Shown here: positions 16,213-22,987 of the stretch, in pieces
How positions within the stretch are numbered: the stretch's first letter is position 1
How the letters are laid out: each line of letters starts with the position of its first letter
Source: Prevotella sp. UBA3294
Lineage (GTDB): Bacteria; Bacteroidota; Bacteroidia; Bacteroidales; Bacteroidaceae
Length of the DNA: 45,014 nucleotides
NCBI GenBank assembly: GCA_002361535.1
Contig: DETG01000125.1
Span: 1 to 45,014 of the forward strand
Direction of reading: 5' to 3'
Made by a program: the position numbers and the translations under genes
Notes under the pieces: model-generated
Databases searched by the model: none
Told to the model about the DNA's origin: nothing
What the model saw: the letters and a program-made list of their open reading frames with translations, nothing else

Positions 16213-18711
16213 ATGAAACAAAACATCAACCACATCGTTATCGCGCTGGCCTTGATGCTGGCGGGCAACATCTCTACCCACGCCGCTACCTTATACGGTT
16301 TCTCTCTGGGGGGGGTAGATGTTACTTCAGACAACTGCGGCAATATCCAGAATGCATCCGGAGCAAAGATTACCATCAGTTCGAATCTGGAAAATGGCAC
16401 TGAATGGTATGCACGCTACGATCCCAGCACGAAGACACTCACGCTGAAGAATACCAGCGCTGGAACTTTCCAGAGCAGTAATTCCGGACTGGTCAACACA
16501 AGATGCGACGGACTGACGGTGGTGTTCATCGGCAAATGCGAGATTTCGTCGAAGAACGCTGGCGCTGAGCTGAGTGCCGACACTTTCTTCAGAAGCGAGT
16601 ATGGAATGTTCGACAGAAATCAGACTCATATCAATGGCGATGGTGGCGGCATTTCGGTGAAGAATGGGGCCAAGGTGAGTTTCGAAGATGCCAACATCAC
16701 AGTGTACGACATAGGCCCCAACCCTGACAACACTGCCATCTGGGGAGACAACGGAAATGGCAAGGAGGAAATCAGCATCTGGAACTCACGTGTCAGATTC
16801 GATGGCAAGCGTGGTATCAGCAACATTTCCAAACTCTCGGTGATGGAGAGCTACGTGAAGATAGAAGGAACGGTGCAGGCAGTGGATAACATGACCACCT
16901 ACGCCCCCGACTCATATATAAAGGTCTCGGCATCGGAGGGCGCAGGTGCCGTATTCAATCCTGAAAAGAAAACGTTCTACTCTGCAGCTACCGGCAAGGC
17001 CGCTACCAAGGTGACGCTCGATGCCTTCCACCCCATTAGCGCCTATTTCAGCGACCCTGTGTTCCGCGCGTATGTCAATGAAAACTTCAACACCAGCCAC
17101 GACAACTTTCTCACCATTGAGGAGGCCGCTGCCGTGACTTCAATTGATGTGAGCTACAAGGGCATCACCTCGCTCGATGGCATCTTTCTCTTCGGGGCAT
17201 TGCGAATTCTCGAATGCACCAATAACAAGATTTCCAAGCTCGACCTGACAGGCTTACCCTATCTTGTTGAACTTCGGTGTGAACAAAACAAGATAGAGGA
17301 TCTGGACTTCAGTAAATGCACAAGGCTGTATGATGTAAAAATCGGCAACAACTGCATCAACGTGGAGAACATGTGGAAACTGGTGCTCGGGCTGCCTGCA
17401 CCAAAACCGTATAGCGATTCCGGCAAAGCATATTTCGACGTAACCGGATCTCTAAATCTTGAGGGCTACGAGCACGACAACGCCTGCACCAGGGCACAGA
17501 TCCTTACCATCGAGGCCAAGGGATGGACCGTCGTGACCTGCACCGACTACGGACTCACCGTGGGCAAAGATGGACTGGTCTGCCCCGACAACTTCACCAA
17601 TCTGGTGGGGGCGGGTGGCACGAGTGCTACCGGCGACGTAGCCGAGGCCGTGGCCTACTTCGACCCCAGCAAGAACGAGCTACACCTGAAAGACGTCAGC
17701 ATCAACCGCATCACGCTCCGCCAGAACAAGGTGAGAATCGTGCTCGACGGCGGGACGACAAACCTGAAAAGCACTGGAACCATTTCACCAATCTCTTGTA
17801 ATCTTTTTGGTGGCCTCGACGTGGAGATATGCGGAGAGGGCAGGCTGACGATGTCGCCTTACAATACTCCAGCCATCAACAACGTGAAGAGCCTCACGGT
17901 GAGCGGAAAGGCCAGCGTGCTTATCGACTTCCCCGAGGGCACCACAAGCAACACCGCCATCTACGGCTATGCTTTGGCCGATGTCCACAACCGGGGCACG
18001 CTGACGGTGAAGGAGGATGGCATCATCAGGGCCGTCGGTCCCAATGGAGCCTGCCTGAAAGAGATCGGCACGCTCAACCTGCAAGACGACTGCACCATCA
18101 TCTCGCCCGCAGGAACAACCTTCGACGGACAGAACTGCCAGTTCATCGACAGTGAGGGCAACGCCGTCACGGGTCAGCCCCTCGCGCTGGGCAAGACGAG
18201 ACAGATCCCCCGCATCTACATCGACGGCTTCACGTGGCCCCAGCACAACCAGCTGGGTGACTACGAGGTGAGCACCCAGACCGAGGGTGTGAAAGATGTG
18301 GTGGTGGAATACCGCGAAGGGGTATTCGACCTCACCGTGATTGACCCCACGTACAAGTTCAAGGCCGGAGAATGGCCGGAAGTAGATTTCATCATCTATC
18401 CCGAACTGGGCTATGAGTTTATTTCGAACGGTATGCAGGGCACTCGTGTCGTTGTGCCCACAGCCGACAACTCCAAGAATAGCACCTATCGTTACTATAA
18501 TGTTCCAGACGGTGGCCGCCGCTTCTATTTCGATGACTACGAGGTGCCCACGCCCGATAACAGCATTGCCACTGGCATCGATTCAGTGGCGAACGATCAG
18601 TTACATGCTACAGGTGGCACGTGGTGCACCCTCGACGGGCAACAGCTGAACACCAAGCCCACACAGAAAGGCATCTATCTGTTCAAGGGGAAGAAGGTGG
18701 TGGTGAGATAA
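16213..18711 (+). CDS. Large secreted protein with LRR segment and duplicated beta domain
   Basis: An 832-residue exported protein without a confident family name. Its signal peptide ends near STHAAT. An N-terminal beta-rich domain (YDPSTKTLTLKN) resembles a second copy around residues 450-520 (FDPSKNELHLKD), suggesting internal duplication. Between them, around residues 305-400, is a short leucine-rich-repeat stretch (TSLDGI, LRILECTNNKISKLDLTG, LRCEQNKIEDLDF). The C-terminus (WCTLDGQQLNTKPTQKGIYL, then KGKKVVVR) is the short terminal module common on Prevotella and Bacteroides secreted proteins; it resembles secretion or sorting tails, but type IX secretion is not proven. Likely a surface adhesin or binding protein. 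A fragment of this gene's 3' end recurs at 20107-20158. Confidence 0.8.
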   Translation: MKQNINHIVIALALMLAGNISTHAATLYGFSLGGVDVTSDNCGNIQNASGAKITISSNLENGTEWYARYDPSTKTLTLKNTSAGTFQSSNSGLVNTRCDGLTVVFIGKCEISSKNAGAELSADTFFRSEYGMFDRNQTHINGDGGGISVKNGAKVSFEDANITVYDIGPNPDNTAIWGDNGNGKEEISIWNSRVRFDGKRGISNISKLSVMESYVKIEGTVQAVDNMTTYAPDSYIKVSASEGAGAVFNPEKKTFYSAATGKAATKVTLDAFHPISAYFSDPVFRAYVNENFNTSHDNFLTIEEAAAVTSIDVSYKGITSLDGIFLFGALRILECTNNKISKLDLTGLPYLVELRCEQNKIEDLDFSKCTRLYDVKIGNNCINVENMWKLVLGLPAPKPYSDSGKAYFDVTGSLNLEGYEHDNACTRAQILTIEAKGWTVVTCTDYGLTVGKDGLVCPDNFTNLVGAGGTSATGDVAEAVAYFDPSKNELHLKDVSINRITLRQNKVRIVLDGGTTNLKSTGTISPISCNLFGGLDVEICGEGRLTMSPYNTPAINNVKSLTVSGKASVLIDFPEGTTSNTAIYGYALADVHNRGTLTVKEDGIIRAVGPNGACLKEIGTLNLQDDCTIISPAGTTFDGQNCQFIDSEGNAVTGQPLALGKTRQIPRIYIDGFTWPQHNQLGDYEVSTQTEGVKDVVVEYREGVFDLTVIDPTYKFKAGEWPEVDFIIYPELGYEFISNGMQGTRVVVPTADNSKNSTYRYYNVPDGGRRFYFDDYEVPTPDNSIATGIDSVANDQLHATGGTWCTLDGQQLNTKPTQKGIYLFKGKKVVVR

Positions 18712-18743
18712 AAAAGCCCGCCCCTGATTCTTTCCTTAACTAA

Positions 18744-18773
18744 CTTTCGCAAGTATGCGAAAGCCTTTATTTT
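18744..18773 (+). terminator. Likely terminator of the secreted-protein gene
   Basis: A perfect 8-bp stem CTTTCGCA/TGCGAAAG with a 4-nt loop (18744-18763) is followed by CCTTTATTTTT. It lies 32 bases past the stop codon. Confidence 0.65.
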
Positions 18774-18788
18774 TAGTCGCCTACGGGA

Positions 18789-18831
18789 AACCAACGGACA
18801 CTCTCCGCTACGCTTTGAGTGACCGTTGGTT
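18789..18831. repeat. Long imperfect hairpin upstream of the ATPase gene
   Basis: AACCAACGG-A-CACTC pairs with GAGTG-A-CCGTTGGTT across a 13-nt loop: 14 base pairs with one A/A mismatch. Flanking CGGG (18784-18787) and CCCG (18835-18838) could extend the stem. It has no T-tract, so it is not a standard terminator. Confidence 0.75.
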
Positions 18832-18945
18832 CTGCCCGACAGGGCGCTCCTTAATATTTTTGGCAGGATAGTTACCATTGCCACCGCAAAAGTTAATGAT
18901 TATTATAAAACAATTATTGTGGTATGATAATTGGAAAATAATAAT

Positions 18946-18953
18946 TATCTTTG
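18946..18953 (+). promoter_or_regulatory. -7 box of the ATPase gene
   Basis: TATCTTTG, an exact -7 match, lies 25 bases before the ATG at 18979. No good -33 element is visible. Confidence 0.5.
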
Positions 18954-18978
18954 CGCCGTTATTTAATATGGAGACTCT

Positions 18979-20103
18979 ATGATTAATAATCCATTTATTC
19001 TCTATGGCTATGAGTCGGAGAAGTATTTCTGCGACCGCAAGGACGAAACTGCAGAATTAAAGCGGTTGGTCACAAATGGCAATAATGTCGCATTAATTGC
19101 TCCTCGGCGTGTTGGAAAGACAGGACTGATAGAGAACCTGTTTCACCAGAAAGATATTGCACGTAATTATTATACTTTCTTGATTGACATCTATGCTACA
19201 AAAAGTGTAGAAGAGATGGTGATGGCTATGGGATCATCTATGTTAGCATCGCTGAAGCCAAGGGGGACAAAGGTAATGCAGCACTTTGTCAGTTTTTTAG
19301 GGTCTCTTCGTAGTGGTGTTTCCTTTGACCCTATGGGAAATCCGTCGTGGAATGTGGAAGTGGGTGATATCCGTTTACCCAAAACTACCCTCAACGAGAT
19401 TTTTGAGTACATTGCTTCGGCAGACAAACCTTGTATTGTGGCTATCGATGAATTTCAGACTATAGCCAACTATAGAGACGATCGGGTAGAGGCGGTTCTG
19501 AGAACATATATTCAACATTGCCGGAACGCTCAGTTTGTTTTCTCCGGCTCCCAGCGTACTATGATGGGGGAAATCTTCCTCAGTCCGTCACGCCCCTTCT
19601 ACCAAAGCACTTCGATGATGAGTATTGGAAGTATTCCTTTGGACAAATATGTCTGTTTTGCCCAGAGGCACTTCGAGGAGGCTGGAAAGTCTATCTCAGA
19701 AGGTGTCATTGCTGAAGTCTATCATCGTTTCGACGGTGTTACATGGTATTTGCAACGAGTGATGAACGAGTTCTTTTCGCTCACTTCCCAGCAATCCAAG
19801 TGTGATGTTGATATGCTTGAGCCTGCCATTAAGAGTATCCTAAATGCCAACGAGTTCACTTATCAATCTTTGCTATTCCAACTTCCTCAGAAGCAAAAGG
19901 AGTTGCTTATAGCTATAGCCAAGGCGGGTAAGGCAAAGAACCTCACGTCGTCTGCTTTTATCAATAAGTATCGTCTGTCGAGCAGTAGCAGTGTACAGTC
20001 AGCTATAAAAGGTTTATTGGAGAAGAATTTCGTCACGACGGCTCTTGGCATCTATGAAGTTTATGACAAGTTTTTCGCCTTGTGGCTTTTGGCGAGGATG
20101 TAA
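18979..20103 (+). CDS. AAA-family ATP-binding protein (ATPase_2-like)
   Basis: A 374-residue P-loop ATPase of the type common in Bacteroidales and archaea (ATPase_2/AAA family); its cellular role is generally unknown. Walker A is APRRVGKTG at residues 41-49 and Walker B is IVAIDEF near 155. A sensor-like FSGSQRTMM follows, then a C-terminal winged-helix-like region (KNLTSSAFINKYRLSSSS) and ending LALWLLARM. No signal or TM segments, so cytoplasmic. The gene is AT-richer in appearance than the neighbouring secreted-protein gene. A 98-bp part of its 3' region is duplicated at 16000-16097. Together with the secreted-protein relic after its stop codon, this implies past tandem duplication and deletion. 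Confidence 0.85.
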   Translation: MINNPFILYGYESEKYFCDRKDETAELKRLVTNGNNVALIAPRRVGKTGLIENLFHQKDIARNYYTFLIDIYATKSVEEMVMAMGSSMLASLKPRGTKVMQHFVSFLGSLRSGVSFDPMGNPSWNVEVGDIRLPKTTLNEIFEYIASADKPCIVAIDEFQTIANYRDDRVEAVLRTYIQHCRNAQFVFSGSQRTMMGEIFLSPSRPFYQSTSMMSIGSIPLDKYVCFAQRHFEEAGKSISEGVIAEVYHRFDGVTWYLQRVMNEFFSLTSQQSKCDVDMLEPAIKSILNANEFTYQSLLFQLPQKQKELLIAIAKAGKAKNLTSSAFINKYRLSSSSSVQSAIKGLLEKNFVTTALGIYEVYDKFFALWLLARM

Positions 20104-20106
20104 TGT

Positions 20107-20158
20107 GGGTGTGAAAGATGTGGTGGTGAGATAAAAAAAAACGCCCCTGATTCTTTCC
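20107..20158 (+). pseudogene. 52-bp relic of the secreted-protein gene 3' end
   Basis: Bases 20107-20128 are identical to 18285-18306, and 20119-20158 match 18696-18734, including the stop codon and the GCCCCTGATTCTTTCC tail. The two source segments lie about 400 bp apart and share GTGGTGGTG, which marks the join. This is a deletion scar of a second copy of the 832-residue protein gene directly after the ATPase gene. Confidence 0.8.
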
Positions 20159-20197
20159 AACGTTCCCTACGTGTTATTCCGCCGTTCCCTATATGTT

Positions 20198-20280
20198 GTT
20201 CCGCCGTCACTTAACATCCTTAGGTGACGGCGGAACACATGTTAGGTGACGGTGGAACTTATGTTAGATTACGGCGGAAC
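20198..20280. repeat. GTGACGGCGGAAC repeat block, copy 2
   Basis: An inverted copy GTTCCGCCGTCAC (20198-20210) pairs perfectly with GTGACGGCGGAAC (20224-20236) over a 13-nt loop. Two further direct copies (20246-20258 with one change, 20268-20280 with two) follow at a 22-bp period, with related 9-bp spacers (ACATGTTAG, TTATGTTAG). It is the same family as 2831-2911. Confidence 0.85.
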
Positions 20281-20333
20281 GTGTTGTGGGGCCGTTGAAG
20301 TTTGAAAATTGGGTGGGAGGGTGGTGTGGGTGA
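20264..20333. repeat. 70-bp direct repeat, left copy
   Basis: Bases 20264-20333 match 21005-21074 over the full 70 bp with about five differences. The pair brackets the DUF4160/DUF2442 genes. The copy begins inside the last 22-bp repeat unit and ends one base before the DUF2442 stop codon. Confidence 0.88.
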
Positions 20334-20334
20334 T

Positions 20335-20568
20335 CTATGCGGCATGCCCCATCTCGTAAAGCCTTTCAGGGGCAATGTCGGCACCGTTCTTCCAAAAGAT
20401 GGTCTGGTCAAGGCCGAATTGGATGAACTCATTCTTGTCGCGCAGCTCCTCGAATGCGGGATACGAGAGTAGCGGCGTGAGATCCACCTTGCGGCGTTCG
20501 CCCGTGCTAAACGTACAGAGCAACGTGTAGTCGCCCAAATACTCTACATCTGTAATCGTCAGAAACAT
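20335..20568 (-). CDS. DUF2442 domain protein
   Basis: A 77-residue cytoplasmic protein matching DUF2442, a small domain of unknown biochemical function often found beside DUF4160 in toxin-antitoxin-like pairs. The characteristic pattern is visible: an initial strand (ITDVEYLGDYTLLCTFSTGE), then RRKVDLTPLL, and the aromatic stretch FGLDQTIFWKNGADIAPERLY. It lies 12 bp downstream of the DUF4160 gene on the same strand, so the two are surely cotranscribed. Its stop codon directly abuts the 70-bp direct repeat. A toxin-antitoxin role is only an inference from size, pairing and mobility-like repeats. Confidence 0.85.
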   Translation of the reverse strand: MFLTITDVEYLGDYTLLCTFSTGERRKVDLTPLLSYPAFEELRDKNEFIQFGLDQTIFWKNGADIAPERLYEMGHAA

Positions 20569-20580
20569 AATCTGTCCTCC

Positions 20581-20829
20581 TTATCTTATTTTGGTTATCT
20601 TCTCTCCGCGTTGTGCTCTGCCCCATAGTTCCATCAGCTCTGCCTCGTGCTCGTCGATGAAGTCGTTGATAATCTTGACCGATGTGGAGCGGGCCTTTCC
20701 CTCGATGACACGGTCTTGGATGGTGATGGAGAAATTATCCGTACCGCTCCGCACATGGATGTGCGGCGGGTTGTGGTCGAAGGCGTAGATGTAAATCAGT
20801 ATGCCTTGTATGATGAATATAGAGCCCAT
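20581..20829 (-). CDS. DUF4160 domain protein
   Basis: An 82-residue DUF4160 protein, the usual partner of DUF2442. The family signature is visible: ILIYIYAFDHNPPHIHVR near residues 10-27 (the Pro-Pro-His-x-His core), then a C-terminal helix (FIDEHEAELMELWGRAQRGE) with basic end KITKIR. It is the first gene of the two-gene minus-strand unit with its own -7 box at 20861-20868. Function is unproven; type II toxin-antitoxin-like behaviour has been suggested for such pairs. The unit is enclosed by 70-bp direct repeats. Confidence 0.87.
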   Translation of the reverse strand: MGSIFIIQGILIYIYAFDHNPPHIHVRSGTDNFSITIQDRVIEGKARSTSVKIINDFIDEHEAELMELWGRAQRGEKITKIR

Positions 20830-20860
20830 GTCGCTTTGTCTTTTTATTACTTATCGGCTA

Positions 20861-20868
20861 CAAAGGTA
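20861..20868 (-). promoter_or_regulatory. -7 box of the DUF4160/DUF2442 unit
   Basis: Minus-strand TACCTTTG, an exact -7 box, lies 32 bases upstream of the DUF4160 ATG. No clear -33 element. Confidence 0.55.
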
Positions 20869-21004
20869 CAAAATCTTTTTGATAAATATAACACTTTACT
20901 CCTATATTTCCACTTTTCTTTATATCCCTGCATTATAGCCGCCCCTTATCAAGGGGCTCTGTTATGGCGTGGTCATCAACGGTACAGGGCAGAACGTGGA
21001 CAAG

Positions 21005-21074
21005 TTAGATAGTGGCGGAACGTGTTGTGGGGCCAATGAAGTTTGAAAATTGGGTGGGAGGGTGGTGTGGGTGA
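21005..21074. repeat. 70-bp direct repeat, right copy
   Basis: The right-hand copy of the repeat at 20264-20333. Its last 24 bp (21051-21074) also form most of the left arm of the inverted repeat ending at 21168. Confidence 0.88.
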
Positions 21075-21168
21075 CCGTTTTTTTGAAACATTTATAAAAA
21101 AGTATTTTCTCTTCTCGCGCGCACGGGGATTTTGTAAAAAACGGCCACCCACACCACCCTCCCACCCA
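21051..21168. repeat. 33-bp near-perfect inverted repeat
   Basis: The arms 21051-21083 and 21136-21168 are complementary over 33 bases with a single mismatch (position 21074). They are separated by 52 bases that include CTCGCGCGCA. One strand of each arm is G/T-rich (GGGTGGGAGGGTGG). It lies 15 bases beyond the carboxylesterase stop codon and could serve as its transcript end. Confidence 0.9.
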
Positions 21169-21183
21169 GAAGGAAGAGCCAAT

Positions 21184-22752
21184 TTACCGTCGAGATTTTT
21201 CTAATGCCTCGCGTTTGGCCTTGAAGTAGCGGTCAACGAAATGGATCTGTTCGGCATTGGGAAGCATGATGAGCGATGCCCCGTTGGAGAACTGCATCGT
21301 GGTGGGTTTCGTCTCATCGAACGTAGGCCAGTAGGGCAGTCCTTTGCCGTTGGGGTTCCCGGTCTTGGCGAAATTAATCCAGTACTGCTGGATGATCTCG
21401 GCCACGGCAGATTCCGTGGGATATTCGTTGGGTTGTGTCAGGAAATGACCGTTGAGATAGAGGATATCGTCGGCATGGGCCACACCGCGACGGCGGGGAT
21501 CCTGTGAGAAACTCATCTTGGAAGGCTGTGCCAGGTAAGCGGCATAGGCAGCACTCTTTCCGGTCTTTGACTGCAGGTTCACCCAGGCATAGGAAGGCCA
21601 GGCAAAGCCCATGTCGCGGAAGGCATCGCCGAAAGCATGCCATGCCTCATTATCCGTGTTTCCTGGATACACCTTCTTAGCCTCGTCGGCCATGTCGCCG
21701 AAAATCGCCTCGATGGTTTTCTGATAACTCTCGGTTGTGATGTTCCCCGGTGAGAACAGGGCGCCCTCATCCGAATTGGTCATCACGATCACGGGAACGT
21801 CATTGTACTCACCACGTTCGTAGAGACGATACTGATCATCGCAGATCACATATTCGTCAACACAAGGCCAGAAGCCGCTGAAGCCGACATTACCGTCGCA
21901 GAGTGCCATGGCATCCATCTGTCGTAGTTGCTTGATGTTTTTCTTCTTCAGGTGTTTCTGGAAGGCTATGCCTTGTTGCTCGGCGCCTTTCTGTGAGGCA
22001 TCGAGCCCTAAAGAACGTGGACTGTCGCTCCATGGGGCGAACGACCCTCCGCTCTGACTGATGCACCGGTGGAAGAGTCCCTTTGCCAACGGTGATGCAC
22101 AGAGCATGCTGCAGCTGATGGCGCCTGCGCTCTCGCCGAAGATCGTCACGTTGGCAGGGTCGCCTCCGAAATTGGTGATGTTGCGCTGTATCCATTTCAG
22201 TGCGAAGATCTGGTCTAACAGTCCGTAGTTGCCCGAGTGCCCCTCGGGATCCTCTTTCGTCAGCTCCGGATGAGCCATGAAGCCGAGTGCCCCGGTGCGG
22301 TATTCTATGCTCACGATGACCACTCCTCGAAGGGCGAGGAATCTCCAGAGGTCGCCGCCATACCATTCCGTTTGGAATCCGCCGCCATGAATCCACACCA
22401 TCACTGGCAGGCGGTCGGTAACGGATGTGGCCGGTGTGGCAACAGCGAGGTAGAGGCAGTCTTCGCTCATCATGTCTGCGGTACGTCCGGGTCGTGTCGG
22501 TTGTGGCGGCATCTTTCCGAACTCGTTGCATCGTCTCACGCCCTCCCAGGCACGTGCCGGTTGAGGGGCTTTCCAACGCAGTTTCCCGACAGGAGGTGCA
22601 GCGTAGGGTATGGCCTTATACACCGCCAGCGTACTGTCGGGTACACCTTCTACCTCTCCCGTTTCTACATGTGTTCTCAGCAGGGGTTGTCCCTGTATGT
22701 CTGTCACTGTTCCCAACAGTGCAGTGAGCAGTAATAAAAGAGTTTTTTTCAT
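21184..22752 (-). CDS. Secreted type-B carboxylesterase/lipase
   Basis: An alpha/beta-hydrolase of the cholinesterase/carboxylesterase family, 522 residues, about the usual length. A signal peptide (LLLLLTALLGTVTDIQG) indicates export. Family motifs are present: EDCLYLAVATP, the oxyanion loop MVWIHGGGF, the nucleophile elbow GESAG, an acidic triad residue likely in SDEGALFSPG, and the triad His in GVAHADDILYL. It is transcribed away from the aryl-polyene operon from a divergent promoter in the 235-bp spacer. This may be coincidence, or the enzyme could act on the ester-linked product. The 33-bp inverted repeat follows its stop. Confidence 0.9.
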   Translation of the reverse strand: MKKTLLLLLTALLGTVTDIQGQPLLRTHVETGEVEGVPDSTLAVYKAIPYAAPPVGKLRWKAPQPARAWEGVRRCNEFGKMPPQPTRPGRTADMMSEDCLYLAVATPATSVTDRLPVMVWIHGGGFQTEWYGGDLWRFLALRGVVIVSIEYRTGALGFMAHPELTKEDPEGHSGNYGLLDQIFALKWIQRNITNFGGDPANVTIFGESAGAISCSMLCASPLAKGLFHRCISQSGGSFAPWSDSPRSLGLDASQKGAEQQGIAFQKHLKKKNIKQLRQMDAMALCDGNVGFSGFWPCVDEYVICDDQYRLYERGEYNDVPVIVMTNSDEGALFSPGNITTESYQKTIEAIFGDMADEAKKVYPGNTDNEAWHAFGDAFRDMGFAWPSYAWVNLQSKTGKSAAYAAYLAQPSKMSFSQDPRRRGVAHADDILYLNGHFLTQPNEYPTESAVAEIIQQYWINFAKTGNPNGKGLPYWPTFDETKPTTMQFSNGASLIMLPNAEQIHFVDRYFKAKREALEKSRR

Positions 22753-22799
22753 ACGTCAAATTCTGTTTGTTTATTCCGTTATTCTGTTTTCAACTTTTG

Positions 22800-22831
22800 C
22801 AAAGGTAATTATTATTCTCTTTCCTTCCAAA
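22800..22831 (-). promoter_or_regulatory. Promoter of the carboxylesterase gene
   Basis: On the minus strand TTTG (22828-22831), a 20-bp spacer and TACCTTTG (22800-22807) match the Bacteroidales promoter exactly. The start codon is 47 bases downstream. Confidence 0.75.
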
Positions 22832-22843
22832 AGATCAGTGAAT

Positions 22844-22964
22844 AAAACTCAAAATACTTTTGGTTTTTCGCTCACTTATTCGTACCTTTAACTTCGTTTA
22901 AAGTACTCACGTTCGGAAAAACTCAAAATACTTTTGGTTTTTCGCTCACTTATTCGTACTTTTG
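22844..22964 (+). promoter_or_regulatory. Duplicated promoter region of the aryl-polyene operon
   Basis: Two direct copies of a 43-bp element (starting at 22844 and 22918, 74 bp apart) each carry TTTTGG, a 20-bp spacer ending TTATTCG, and a -7 box. The downstream copy is a full promoter: TTTG 22933-22936, N20, TACTTTTG 22957-22964, giving a leader near 17 nt. The upstream copy ends TACCTTTA (22883-22890), lacking the final G. A small inverted repeat CTTTAA/TTAAAG (22886-22903) lies between them. Confidence 0.72.
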
Positions 22965-22987
22965 CACATAATTATTAAACAGGAAGA

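Noticed and set aside
20198..20280. CRISPR-like array
   Set aside because: The repeats are 13 bp, the spacers are 9 bp and related to each other, one copy is inverted, and there are no cas genes.
15310..21168. Insertion sequence or integrated phage in the rearranged patch
   Set aside because: Repeats and relics are present, but there is no transposase, integrase or phage gene in any frame I read.
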